Positions 31,191 to 39,059 of a stretch of DNA of 40,933 nucleotides are shown here, one piece after another. Under the pieces are notes generated by a model. The model was not told where the DNA came from, did no database searches, and saw nothing but the letters and a program-made list of their open reading frames with translations. Position 1 is the stretch's first letter. Every line of letters begins with the position of its first letter. Origin of the DNA: Armatimonadota bacterium (GTDB lineage: Bacteria; Armatimonadota; UBA5829); assembly GCA_026392045.1 (NCBI GenBank), contig JAPLCU010000025.1, forward strand, positions 1 through 40,933. The letters are read 5' to 3'. The translations under genes and the position numbers were made by a program.

Positions 31191-31288
31191 AAATGCTTTA
31201 CCCAACTCACTTCACGGGCGCGCGATAGGTATACCCCGCCTACTCGCCACACGAACCGTCAGCAATGAAAAATAGGACTAAATAAAGC

Positions 31289-31426
31289 ATATTAGCGTAA
31301 GAGTTCAGTCTTAGTGTATTTGTCATTCCGAACTTGATTCGGAATCTAAGCCTTAAGCGTAACAGATCCTGAATCGAGTTCAGGATGACATGTAATTCCC
31401 GCAAGACTGAACTCTCTCATATTAGC
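31289..31426. mobile_element. MITE copy 3 (IS66-like termini, 8-bp TSD)
   Basis: The element spans 31297-31418 (122 bp), starts GTAAGAGTTCAG and ends CTGAACTCTCTC, flanked by perfect 8-bp repeats ATATTAGC (31289-31296 and 31419-31426). Its core is almost identical to that of copy 2 (18779-18848), while its outer arms differ from copy 2 but remain complementary to each other. The flanking sequence without the element aligns, base for base and without gaps, with the region upstream of the second HzsA-like gene (34614-34660), which serves as a natural empty site. Confidence 0.92.
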
Positions 31427-31515
31427 CCTTCTTCTGCGTCTTTATCTATAAATGGTATATAATTAATCGGTAAGCGCAATTATATCGTAGTGCATAATAT
31501 CCAGGAGGATATCAA

Positions 31516-34500
31516 ATGTTTTCTCCCCGTAATATCAGATATTTTCGCTCCAATGGCAGTGCAGCTTGGAAATTCGCTGCCACCGCTGCGCTTGTAGTGG
31601 TCATTGCTCTTCCAATCGCAGGCCTTTCGGCTTTGAAATCCAATGACGAGAGATCCCACCCCGCTTACTACGTCAAAAAGCAGACTGCCCGCGAGACGTT
31701 CACGGCAACGATGCAAGAGATCACCAGCAACAGACCCAAACTCGGGCCTTGGTACTACATCGGGCCATTCAATAATGACGACTTCAAGGGCGAAAACAGA
31801 GAATACGGGCCCGAGAAGGGCGTCGACCTCGATGCCGAGTATGCGGACACGGACGGAAAAACAGTCAAATGGCGTAAGGCGAATAGCTTCGTCGATGGCC
31901 AGGGCTGCGACCTGCGTGCTCTTATGGACTATGATTTTAAGGTCGCATATGTTGGACGCGAGATAGAGGCAAAATATGCTGAAGACTACAGGGTAAGCGC
32001 GTCTGCGGATGATGCAGTAGCCATCTGGTGCAACGGCGAGAGAATGGGTGATCCCGGAAATGCAATACTCAGACTCAAGCCCGGCAAGAATCAACTTGTG
32101 CTGAAGGTCTCGCAAGCCACTGCAGGCTGGAATTTCACGTTCAGGTCTCCCGACATCGAAGAAAACGCCAATAAGATAGTCTTATATAGAAAAGGCAACA
32201 CTGTCTTGTCGGAAATATCCAAGGAGTTCCCAGCCTCTGAATTTCACGATGTCTCAATCTATGCGTCGAACTTGATGGAGTATGACGTGATTGCCACACA
32301 GATAGTGGTTAAGGCGAATATCAACTGCTTCGCATCGACGGCGCTGAACCCGCAAGCATTGATCGCCGAATCTGACAAAGACCCCGCCGACGTAGCGCTC
32401 AGGAGAACACGCGCACTTCTGAATGACCTCAAGAGAATGGCGCCCAACAAGGACTGGAGCAGCCTGCAAAGCCAACTGGCAAAGCTCGAAGGCAAAAATG
32501 GGACAGTCGATGTTACAGATAACGCTGCCCGCTTGAATCTCTACATGGAAGCCTGCAAAGTGAGAAGAAAGATAGCATTTTCCAACCCGCTCTTGAACTT
32601 CGACAAGCTTTTGTTTGCCAAACATAGTATGTGCACCCCCGAAAAAAATGCCGGTCACATGTGCTACCAGTTTTACGGCTATAATGCAACGTCAGGCGGT
32701 GGAATCTTTGTAATGGAGAACCCATTTGGGGCCAACCCGGCGCTTAAAGATGTGCTGGAGAATGCTGTGGTTGAATCCGGCAGGCTCAAAGGCACAAAAC
32801 TGACACAGCAGGGCTCATATCTCTCGCCATCGCTGTCTTACGACGGCAAGACCATATTCTTTGCATACACGGAAAGGAGCGGAGGCGCAAACTGGTCACC
32901 CGGTATGTCGTGGCACATTTTCAGGGTCAACGTAGACGGGACCAAGCTCATGCAGTTAACCGATGGCTCGTGGAATGAATTCGACCCTTACCAGATGCCG
33001 AATGGTCGAGTGGTCTTTATTTCTGAGAGACGCGGCGGCTTCGGACGATGTCACACCGCGCCGTGCCCCGTTTTCACACTTTACACTATACAACCTGATG
33101 GCAGCGATCTCGCCTGCATCAGCTATCACGAAACCAACGAATGGCAGCCGGCCATAAACAATGACGGCATGCTCATCTATACCAGATGGGACTATGTTGA
33201 CCGCGGTTTCAACCAGGCGCATCACCCCTGGATTTCCACTCCTGACGGCAGAGACGCGCGCGTCATACAGGGCAATTATCCCGAGAAGCTTCAGAACCGC
33301 CCTTGGATGGAAATGCACCTGCGCCCCATTCCAGGCTCTCAGAAGTACCTGGCTGTTGCCGCCGGGCACCACACGCAGGCCTATGGATCGCTGATCTTGA
33401 TCGATCCTCGCATCCCTGATGATGACGCAATGGCCCAGGTGCGCCGTGTCACCCCGGAAATACCGTTCCCGGAAGGCGAAGCGTGCTCGTGGGCTGGCCA
33501 ACTGACCTACGGAGCCACCTGGCCTTTGTCTGAGAAATACTATATTTCGTGCTATGACCCCGCGAACGACCTCCACGGTTTGTGGCTCGTAGATTGCTTC
33601 GGCAACCGCGAACTCATTTACAGGGACCCGAGCGCGGGCTGCCTTGCTCCGACGCCATTACGGCCAAGAAAAGCGCCGCCAATCGTGCCCGATATGGTCA
33701 AACCAGATGATCCTAAAATTGATACGGGCACTGTAGCTCTAATGAACGTGTATGATTCTTTCAAAAAATGGCCGAAAGGGACGAAAATAACGGCTTTGCG
33801 TATTATAGAAGTGCTGCCAAAAACCACTTTTTTTGGTGACAGCCCAAGAATCGGTCATGCTTATCAGAAAAACGCTCGAATGGTGTTGGGAACCGTTCCT
33901 GTTGAAAAAGACGGCAGCGCATACTTCACTTTACCAGCCAAAAAGCCTGTCTTCTTCCAGGCGTTGGACGCGAACGGCTTGGCGGTGCAATCTATGAGAT
34001 CTGATACTTATGCTCACCCTGGCGAGCGATTAGTATGCCAGGGCTGCCACAACCAGGTTAAGAAATCTCCAAGGCAGGCAAAAGCAACTCCTATAGCATT
34101 GCGCAGAGCGCCATCATATATCAAGCGAGATGTTGAAGGCTCCTATCCATTCAATTATCCGCGGCTGGTTCAGGGCGTGCTGAATCGAAACTGCGTGGAT
34201 TGCCATTCAAAGAACCCGAATTCCCCTGATCTTACAGGCGCTGACGGTGGACAATTCGGTTGGTCCAAGTCTTATTTCAGCTTAAAAGACTTCGCATATT
34301 TCATCGAGCCTTTCGCGGAAACTACGTCCAGAACGATCCCTGGCGAGTTCGGCGCAAAAGCCTCGCGTCTATACAAAATGCTGAGCGAGGGCCATCACGA
34401 TGTCAAACTCTCCAAGCAGGATATGCACAGAATAACTCTTTGGCTGGATTGCAATTCGGACTTCTACGGGTCTTACGAAAACACTGAAGCACAGAGAAAG

Positions 34501-34530
34501 GGCGAGGTGGTCTGGCCGACTCTTTATTAA
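31516..34530 (+). CDS. HzsA-related secreted dihaem protein, copy 1 (with extra N-terminal domain)
   Basis: A 1004-aa extracytoplasmic protein. The N-terminus has a signal or anchor (WKFAATAALVVVIALPIAGLSAL). Residues about 75-215 form an extra beta domain (GPWYYIGPFNNDDFKG, then RVSASADDAVAIWCNGE and NQLVLKVSQATAGWNFTF) like PA14 or carbohydrate-binding domains. The middle resembles TolB/WD-type propellers (SPSLSYDGKTIFFAYTE, HIFRVNVDGTKLMQLTDG, GRVVFISERRGG). Two c-type haem motifs, CQGCH (residue 841) and CVDCH (893), lie near the end. This arrangement is what is called HzsA-related after the alpha subunit of hydrazine synthase; it does not imply hydrazine chemistry. ATG 31516 follows AGGAGG by 8 nt. 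A TATAAT box (31458-31463) lacks a clear -35. Confidence 0.85.
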   Translation: MFSPRNIRYFRSNGSAAWKFAATAALVVVIALPIAGLSALKSNDERSHPAYYVKKQTARETFTATMQEITSNRPKLGPWYYIGPFNNDDFKGENREYGPEKGVDLDAEYADTDGKTVKWRKANSFVDGQGCDLRALMDYDFKVAYVGREIEAKYAEDYRVSASADDAVAIWCNGERMGDPGNAILRLKPGKNQLVLKVSQATAGWNFTFRSPDIEENANKIVLYRKGNTVLSEISKEFPASEFHDVSIYASNLMEYDVIATQIVVKANINCFASTALNPQALIAESDKDPADVALRRTRALLNDLKRMAPNKDWSSLQSQLAKLEGKNGTVDVTDNAARLNLYMEACKVRRKIAFSNPLLNFDKLLFAKHSMCTPEKNAGHMCYQFYGYNATSGGGIFVMENPFGANPALKDVLENAVVESGRLKGTKLTQQGSYLSPSLSYDGKTIFFAYTERSGGANWSPGMSWHIFRVNVDGTKLMQLTDGSWNEFDPYQMPNGRVVFISERRGGFGRCHTAPCPVFTLYTIQPDGSDLACISYHETNEWQPAINNDGMLIYTRWDYVDRGFNQAHHPWISTPDGRDARVIQGNYPEKLQNRPWMEMHLRPIPGSQKYLAVAAGHHTQAYGSLILIDPRIPDDDAMAQVRRVTPEIPFPEGEACSWAGQLTYGATWPLSEKYYISCYDPANDLHGLWLVDCFGNRELIYRDPSAGCLAPTPLRPRKAPPIVPDMVKPDDPKIDTGTVALMNVYDSFKKWPKGTKITALRIIEVLPKTTFFGDSPRIGHAYQKNARMVLGTVPVEKDGSAYFTLPAKKPVFFQALDANGLAVQSMRSDTYAHPGERLVCQGCHNQVKKSPRQAKATPIALRRAPSYIKRDVEGSYPFNYPRLVQGVLNRNCVDCHSKNPNSPDLTGADGGQFGWSKSYFSLKDFAYFIEPFAETTSRTIPGEFGAKASRLYKMLSEGHHDVKLSKQDMHRITLWLDCNSDFYGSYENTEAQRKGEVVWPTLY

Positions 34531-34531
34531 A

Positions 34532-34728
34532 CGCAAACCTAGTTACTTCGGGACACCTTGTCCGGTAATCTCTGCGCACGCGGCGGCATCGGGACAAGGC
34601 GCACCGATACAACAATAGAACAAAAAAGGGCAGATAAGCCTTTCTACTGCGTCTTTAATTGTAAAAGGCGCATAAATATTCGGTAAGCACACTTGCATCG
34701 CATGTGCAATATCCAGGAGGGTATCCAT
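34532..34728. repeat. Duplicated upstream region of the second HzsA-like gene
   Basis: About 115 bp (34614-34728) align with the region before copy 1 (31271-31296 plus 31427-31515), including ACTGCGTCTTTA, CGGTAAGC and ATATCCAGGAGG. The tandem duplication therefore included the promoter and ribosome binding site. TTCGGGACACC hairpin sequence just after copy 1 (34548-34566) recurs after copy 2 (37209-37220), marking the other end of the duplicated unit. Confidence 0.75.
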
Positions 34729-37185
34729 TTGTTTTCTCCCCGTAATATCAGATCTTTTCGCTCCAATGGAAGCGCAGCCTGGAAGTTCGCTGCCGCAACT
34801 GCGCTTGTAGTGGTCATTGCTCTTCCAATCGTAGGCCTTTCGGCTTTGAAAGCCAAGACAGCCATATCCGAAGATTTTCCGGCCCCCGAGGTTCATAATC
34901 TCTCAATAGATACCGCAAACGCTTCAGAGTATGAAGTGATTGCCAAGCAGATAGCCAACAAAGATAGCATCAACCGCTTTGCATCCACCACACTTGACTC
35001 TGCGGCATTGATAGCCGAGTCTGATGAAGACCCCACGGATGTGGTAATCAGAAGAACACGCGCGCTTCTGGCAGATCTCAAGACCATGGCACCCAGCAAA
35101 GATTGGAAAGACCTTCAGACCCAGCTGGACAAGCTCGCCGCGAAGAATAAGATAATTGATATTGAAGATTCGGGCGCCCGCTTCGATCTCTACATGGAAG
35201 CCTGCAGAGTTCGCAGGAAAATAGCATTTTCGAACCCGCTATTGAACTTCGACAAGCTTCTCTTTGCCAAGCACACAATCTGCGGCCCGAATGAAGGCCT
35301 GGGTAATCATATGTGCGACCAGTATTTTGGCTGGAAAGCCGTGCCCGGCGGCGGAATATTCGCGCTGGAGAACCCATTTGGAGCCAATCCTGTGCTCAAA
35401 GATGTGCTGGAGAATGCTGTGGTCAAATCCGGCAGGCTCAAAGGTCAAAAGCTTACTCAGCAGGGCTCATATCTCTCACCATCGCTGTCGTACGACGGCA
35501 AGACCATATTTTTTGCCTACACAGAAAAAGGTGAAGGCGATCTCTGGTCGCCGGGCAAATCATGGCACATTTTCAAAGTCAATGTGGATGGCTCCAACCT
35601 TGTGCAGTTAACCGATGGCCCCTGGAACGATTTCGACCCTTATCAGATGCCCAACGGCAAGTTAGTATTTATTTCCGAAAGACGCGGCGGCTACGGCCGC
35701 TGCCACGGCAGACCGGTTCCCGTTTACACACTTCACACGATGAAGTCCGATGGAAGCGACATCACCTGCATAAGCTATCACGAAAGCAACGAATGGCACC
35801 CTGCAATCAACAACGACGGCATGGTCATTTATTCGAGATGGGACTATGTCGACCGCGGCTTCAACCAGGCGCATCACCCCTGGATTACCACCCCTGACGG
35901 CAGAGACGCGCGCGTCATTCAAGGCAATTATCCCGAAAGGCTTCAAAGCCGCCCATGGCTGGAAGTGCATATGCGCCCCATTCCAGGCTCTGCGAAATAC
36001 GTGGCTGTGGCAGGGCCTCATCATGGACAGGCGTATGGATCACTTATCCTCATCGACCCTAAGGTACCCGATGATGGCGCGATGGCTCAGGTGCGCCGCA
36101 TTACCCCGGAAGCAGCATTCCCGGAAGGCGAAGATAATAGAAGATACCCCTACGGAATGGTCTACGGCGCTACCTGGCCGCTTTCTGAGAAGTATTATAT
36201 TGCGGTTTATGACCCCAAAAGCGCCATTCACGGAGTTTGGCTCATCGACTGCTTCGGCAACCGCGAGCTTATCTACCGAGACCCAAACGTGGGCTGCCTC
36301 GGCGCGATGCCTTTGAGACCCAGAAAAGCTCCGCCGATCATTCCCGATATGGTCAAGCCAACTGACCCAAAGACCAACACAGGCACAATAGCCTTGATGA
36401 ACGTCTATGATTCTGTCAAGCAGTGGCCGAAAGATACAAAAATCACAGCCCTGCGAATCATGGTAATCCTGCCAAAGACAACTCCTAATGCCGACAACCC
36501 AAGAATAGGTTATGGAGCGCAAAAGAGCGCTCGAATGGCGCTTGGGACAGTTCCCGTAGAAGAAGACGGCAGCGCATACTTTACTGTGCCCGCAAAGATG
36601 GCTGTATATTTCCAGGCAATAGATGCGAGCGGCATGGCGGTGCAAAACATGAGATCTGATACTTACGTGCAACCTGGCGAGCGATTGGTATGCCAGGGCT
36701 GCCACAATCCTGTCAGAAAGTCTCCAAGCCGCGCCAACGCAACGCCTACGGCGCTGAAAAGAGCTCCATCCAATATCGTTAAGGATGTTGACGGCTCCTA
36801 TCCATTCAGTTACACTAGACTGGTTCAGGATGTGCTGAATCGAAATTGCGTGGACTGCCATTCGAAGAATCCGGAAGCGCCTGATGTTACAGGCGTTGAC
36901 GGCGGACAAAACGGTTGGTCGAAATCTTATGTCAACTTAAGGGACTACACGTTCTTCTTCGACGGCGCGGCTGAAACTTCGTCACTATCTATCCCAGGCG
37001 AGTTCGGCGCGCGTGCCTCGCGATTATACAAAATGCTAAGCGAAGGCCATCATGACCTCAATCTCTCCAAGCAAGACATGCACAGGCTGACTCTTTGGAT
37101 GGACTGCAATTCGGATTTCTACGGGTCTTACGAAAACACCCAGGCTCAAAGTAAGGGCGAGGTGGTCTGGCCGACTCTTTATTAA
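34729..37185 (+). CDS. HzsA-related secreted dihaem protein, copy 2 (without extra domain)
   Basis: Tandem paralogue of the preceding gene, 818 aa. The signal region is almost identical (FSPRNIRSFRSNGSAAWKF), but the PA14-like domain (about 180 residues) is absent: the sequence jumps from ALKAKTAISEDFPAPE to the segment equivalent to copy 1 residue 235. The TolB-like middle and the haem motifs CQGCH (residue 655) and CVDCH (707) are retained, as is the common ending GEVVWPTLY. Start is TTG 34729, at the position of ATG in copy 1, with AGGAGG 8 nt upstream. Loss of ATG may lower its expression relative to copy 1. Redox partner and substrate are unknown; a role in periplasmic electron transfer or polymer binding is inference. 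Confidence 0.85.
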   Translation: MFSPRNIRSFRSNGSAAWKFAAATALVVVIALPIVGLSALKAKTAISEDFPAPEVHNLSIDTANASEYEVIAKQIANKDSINRFASTTLDSAALIAESDEDPTDVVIRRTRALLADLKTMAPSKDWKDLQTQLDKLAAKNKIIDIEDSGARFDLYMEACRVRRKIAFSNPLLNFDKLLFAKHTICGPNEGLGNHMCDQYFGWKAVPGGGIFALENPFGANPVLKDVLENAVVKSGRLKGQKLTQQGSYLSPSLSYDGKTIFFAYTEKGEGDLWSPGKSWHIFKVNVDGSNLVQLTDGPWNDFDPYQMPNGKLVFISERRGGYGRCHGRPVPVYTLHTMKSDGSDITCISYHESNEWHPAINNDGMVIYSRWDYVDRGFNQAHHPWITTPDGRDARVIQGNYPERLQSRPWLEVHMRPIPGSAKYVAVAGPHHGQAYGSLILIDPKVPDDGAMAQVRRITPEAAFPEGEDNRRYPYGMVYGATWPLSEKYYIAVYDPKSAIHGVWLIDCFGNRELIYRDPNVGCLGAMPLRPRKAPPIIPDMVKPTDPKTNTGTIALMNVYDSVKQWPKDTKITALRIMVILPKTTPNADNPRIGYGAQKSARMALGTVPVEEDGSAYFTVPAKMAVYFQAIDASGMAVQNMRSDTYVQPGERLVCQGCHNPVRKSPSRANATPTALKRAPSNIVKDVDGSYPFSYTRLVQDVLNRNCVDCHSKNPEAPDVTGVDGGQNGWSKSYVNLRDYTFFFDGAAETSSLSIPGEFGARASRLYKMLSEGHHDLNLSKQDMHRLTLWMDCNSDFYGSYENTQAQSKGEVVWPTLY

Positions 37186-37206
37186 ATGCAAACAAGCGCT
37201 TTAGTT

Positions 37207-37273
37207 ATTTCGGGACACCCTTTGTCTCGAAATATGTATGCTCGGCAGTATCGGGAAAAGGGTTTCCCGATAC
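37207..37273. terminator. Two hairpins between convergent genes
   Basis: ATTTCGGGACA (37207-37217) pairs with TGTCTCGAAAT (37223-37233) with one G-U. GTATCGGGAAA (37248-37258) pairs perfectly with TTTCCCGATAC (37263-37273) around a 4-nt loop. They lie between the convergent HzsA-like copy 2 and AAA ATPase genes and could terminate from either side, though neither is followed by a good T-run. Confidence 0.45.
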
Positions 37274-37346
37274 AACAAGGATTACCGATTGAAATATTCA
37301 TTCCGTGGACGGCCGGGTATATTTAACACCTCTTCTGGATAGTGAC

Positions 37347-38780
37347 TTACGAGAAAGACTCTCCAGCCGGAAGGTCCTGCATCTGAATTGTCGTTAAGTC
37401 ATCTCTGGTCGGGTTCGGAATCATTGCCACCCTGTCTGAGTTCCTGGCAAGCGTTCGCTCGAAGAAGTTGCGAACCATTCTGCCATTGCCGAAGTTGATT
37501 TCTCTCATGTCGTATTGCGAATCGAGAAGACTTCGAGCTAGTCTTGCCGCCTCTGGAGTAAGCCTATACTCATGTTTCTCGCACATGCCAACGAAGATAG
37601 TGTTGAGTTCGTGCGGGCCATAGTCTTCGAAATGGATGAATTTGTTAAACCGTGATCTCAAACCGGGATTGCCTTCAAGAAACTCTCGCATTTTGTCAGG
37701 ATAACCAGCTGCGATAACAACCAAGTCACTTCGATTGTCTTCCATAATCTTGATAAGTGTGTCGATGGCCTCTCTGCCGTAGTCACTAATGTCGTGTCCG
37801 GCCACCAATGAATAGGCCTCATCAATGAATAACACACCTCCCAACGCAGACAAGGCAACGTCCTGGACTTTGAGAGCTGTCTGTCCCACATATCCACCAA
37901 CAAGCCCAGACCTATCCGTCTCCACAAGATGACCTCTCGTCAACAAGCCCAAGGAGCTGTATATTTCTGCTAGCAGTCTTGCCACGGTAGTCTTCCCAGT
38001 TCCAGGATTACCAGTAAATACCAGATGCAGGGACATAGGTGGTGAGTTAATGCCCTGGGCCTCACGCATTTTCCGTATCTTGATAAGATTAGTCAAGCTA
38101 TTAACATCTTGCTTAACTTTGTCAAGCCCAACAAGCGAATTTAGTGTATTTAGCAGTTCCGCAATATCCTTCTTCACCACAGATGTTGGTGTCTCTTTGA
38201 CCCCGTGAGTGACAATTTCTCTATCGTTAGAAACGGGCAATACGGTCTCTAAATCATCGGATTCTAATTCATCGTCCTCATCAGGGGCATAGGCCAAGAC
38301 TCCAGATCGTCTCAAGTAGGAGCGCAATGTAGTCTCGTAGTTTGCCAGTGTCTCGCATTCGGCATACGTTTTTTCTTCATCTGACATGATGATCGTATCT
38401 CCACAGCCGATAACGCAATCCACCATTAGGGCAGCTAAACTCGTATTAGTTGTTTTGTCTATCTCAACGGCAGCCTTGATGCATTTTGGAATCTGTTTGA
38501 GAAAGTGTGGATTTTCTTTCAACTCAAAGAGCACTCTCTCGAGAACACCATCATCATCGATATCGCGCTGAAGGGCATAATTGAACAAGAATGCCTCCTC
38601 GTCGGCAAGCGTTCCATCCGTCAAGGCGAGATGGGCGAATAGGCTGTAAAATGTATCAAACACATCTGTTATCGCATCACCTTCGTACGGCCACGCTTCA
38701 TTCTGGTCTATCATGCTGGCCAGTCCGAACCATGAATTAAAGAACTTTTCTGCCAATTCCGCAATTTGATGAACCAACAC
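37347..38780 (-). CDS. TerB-like / CbbX-type AAA+ ATPase
   Basis: A 477-aa cytoplasmic ATPase. The first about 150 residues look like a TerB (tellurite-resistance B) helical domain (HLALTDGTLADEEAFLFNYAL, then IDKTTNTSLAALMVDCVI). An acidic linker (YAPDEDDELESDDLETV) follows, then the AAA+ module of the CbbX/SpoVK/EccA group: NSLVGLDKVKQDV, Walker A FTGNPGTGKTT near 255-265, GLVGGYVGQTALKV (pore-loop region), Walker B GGVLFIDEAYSL, and RSRFNKFI with the arginine finger. Such ATPases remodel protein complexes; no Rubisco or type VII secretion gene is present, so the client is unknown. GTG 38780 is preceded by GGAGGT at 7 nt. It has its own promoter, with a palindrome downstream of it. Confidence 0.9.
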   Translation of the reverse strand: MLVHQIAELAEKFFNSWFGLASMIDQNEAWPYEGDAITDVFDTFYSLFAHLALTDGTLADEEAFLFNYALQRDIDDDGVLERVLFELKENPHFLKQIPKCIKAAVEIDKTTNTSLAALMVDCVIGCGDTIIMSDEEKTYAECETLANYETTLRSYLRRSGVLAYAPDEDDELESDDLETVLPVSNDREIVTHGVKETPTSVVKKDIAELLNTLNSLVGLDKVKQDVNSLTNLIKIRKMREAQGINSPPMSLHLVFTGNPGTGKTTVARLLAEIYSSLGLLTRGHLVETDRSGLVGGYVGQTALKVQDVALSALGGVLFIDEAYSLVAGHDISDYGREAIDTLIKIMEDNRSDLVVIAAGYPDKMREFLEGNPGLRSRFNKFIHFEDYGPHELNTIFVGMCEKHEYRLTPEAARLARSLLDSQYDMREINFGNGRMVRNFFERTLARNSDRVAMIPNPTRDDLTTIQMQDLPAGESFS

Positions 38781-38841
38781 TTGTGCGACCTCCAGATTCT
38801 CGCAACCAATAAACTAAGAGGCGTAATGGGGAAGTTTGTGG

Positions 38842-38919
38842 ATGAACACTATTGTTCATAGGCACAAGTCTACCCTAAGCCACTAAACATATTATGAGTT
38901 CGCACAGGCTTTTTGTCAA
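38842..38919 (-). promoter_or_regulatory. Promoter and operator-like palindrome of the AAA ATPase gene
   Basis: On the minus strand TTGACA (38919-38914) and CATAAT (38896-38891) are 17 bp apart, a strong sigma-70 promoter. About 30 bp downstream, ATGAACA-CTAT-TGTTCAT (38842-38859) is a perfect inverted repeat in the leader, a plausible repressor site. It has a GAAC-N6-GTTC core, whereas the known Gram-positive LexA box has N4, so LexA is not supported. Confidence 0.6.
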
Positions 38920-38957
38920 CCCCGTGATGACCGTTTTATGGCTCAGTTATCCTTCTT

Positions 38958-39004
38958 TCGGTCTTTCGGGATTTGAATGAAGCCGCAGGCGGAATGGAAA
39001 TCCC
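38958..39004. repeat. Family-H hairpin repeat, copy 1
   Basis: GGGATTT (38968-38974) and AAATCCC (38998-39004) form the outer stem and CCGC/GCGG an inner one. The 45 bp differ at about three positions from 40776-40821. A TTTCGG-type relative is at 7810-7842. It lies in the gap 38781-39059, which otherwise holds the ATPase promoter and, before the DUF885 stop, CTAACAACTAAAG-like units. Confidence 0.8.
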
Positions 39005-39059
39005 AAAAGCAGAAAGGGTTTCCCAAAACAACTAACAACTAAAGACACCCACCTCGACA

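Noticed and set aside
36040-36909. A 289-codon frame antisense to the second HzsA-like gene (and a 206-codon one in the first)
   Set aside because: Both are antisense to conserved coding sequence and arise in parallel because the two sense genes are paralogous.
31516-37185. Hydrazine synthase of an anammox organism
   Set aside because: Only the HzsA-like architecture is present, twice, with two haem motifs and no hzsB/C or hydrazine dehydrogenase. HzsA-related proteins occur widely in non-anammox bacteria.
38842-38859. LexA (SOS) box before the AAA ATPase gene
   Set aside because: The core is GAAC-N6-GTTC, while the known Gram-positive box has four bases between the arms. Treated as an unspecified operator.
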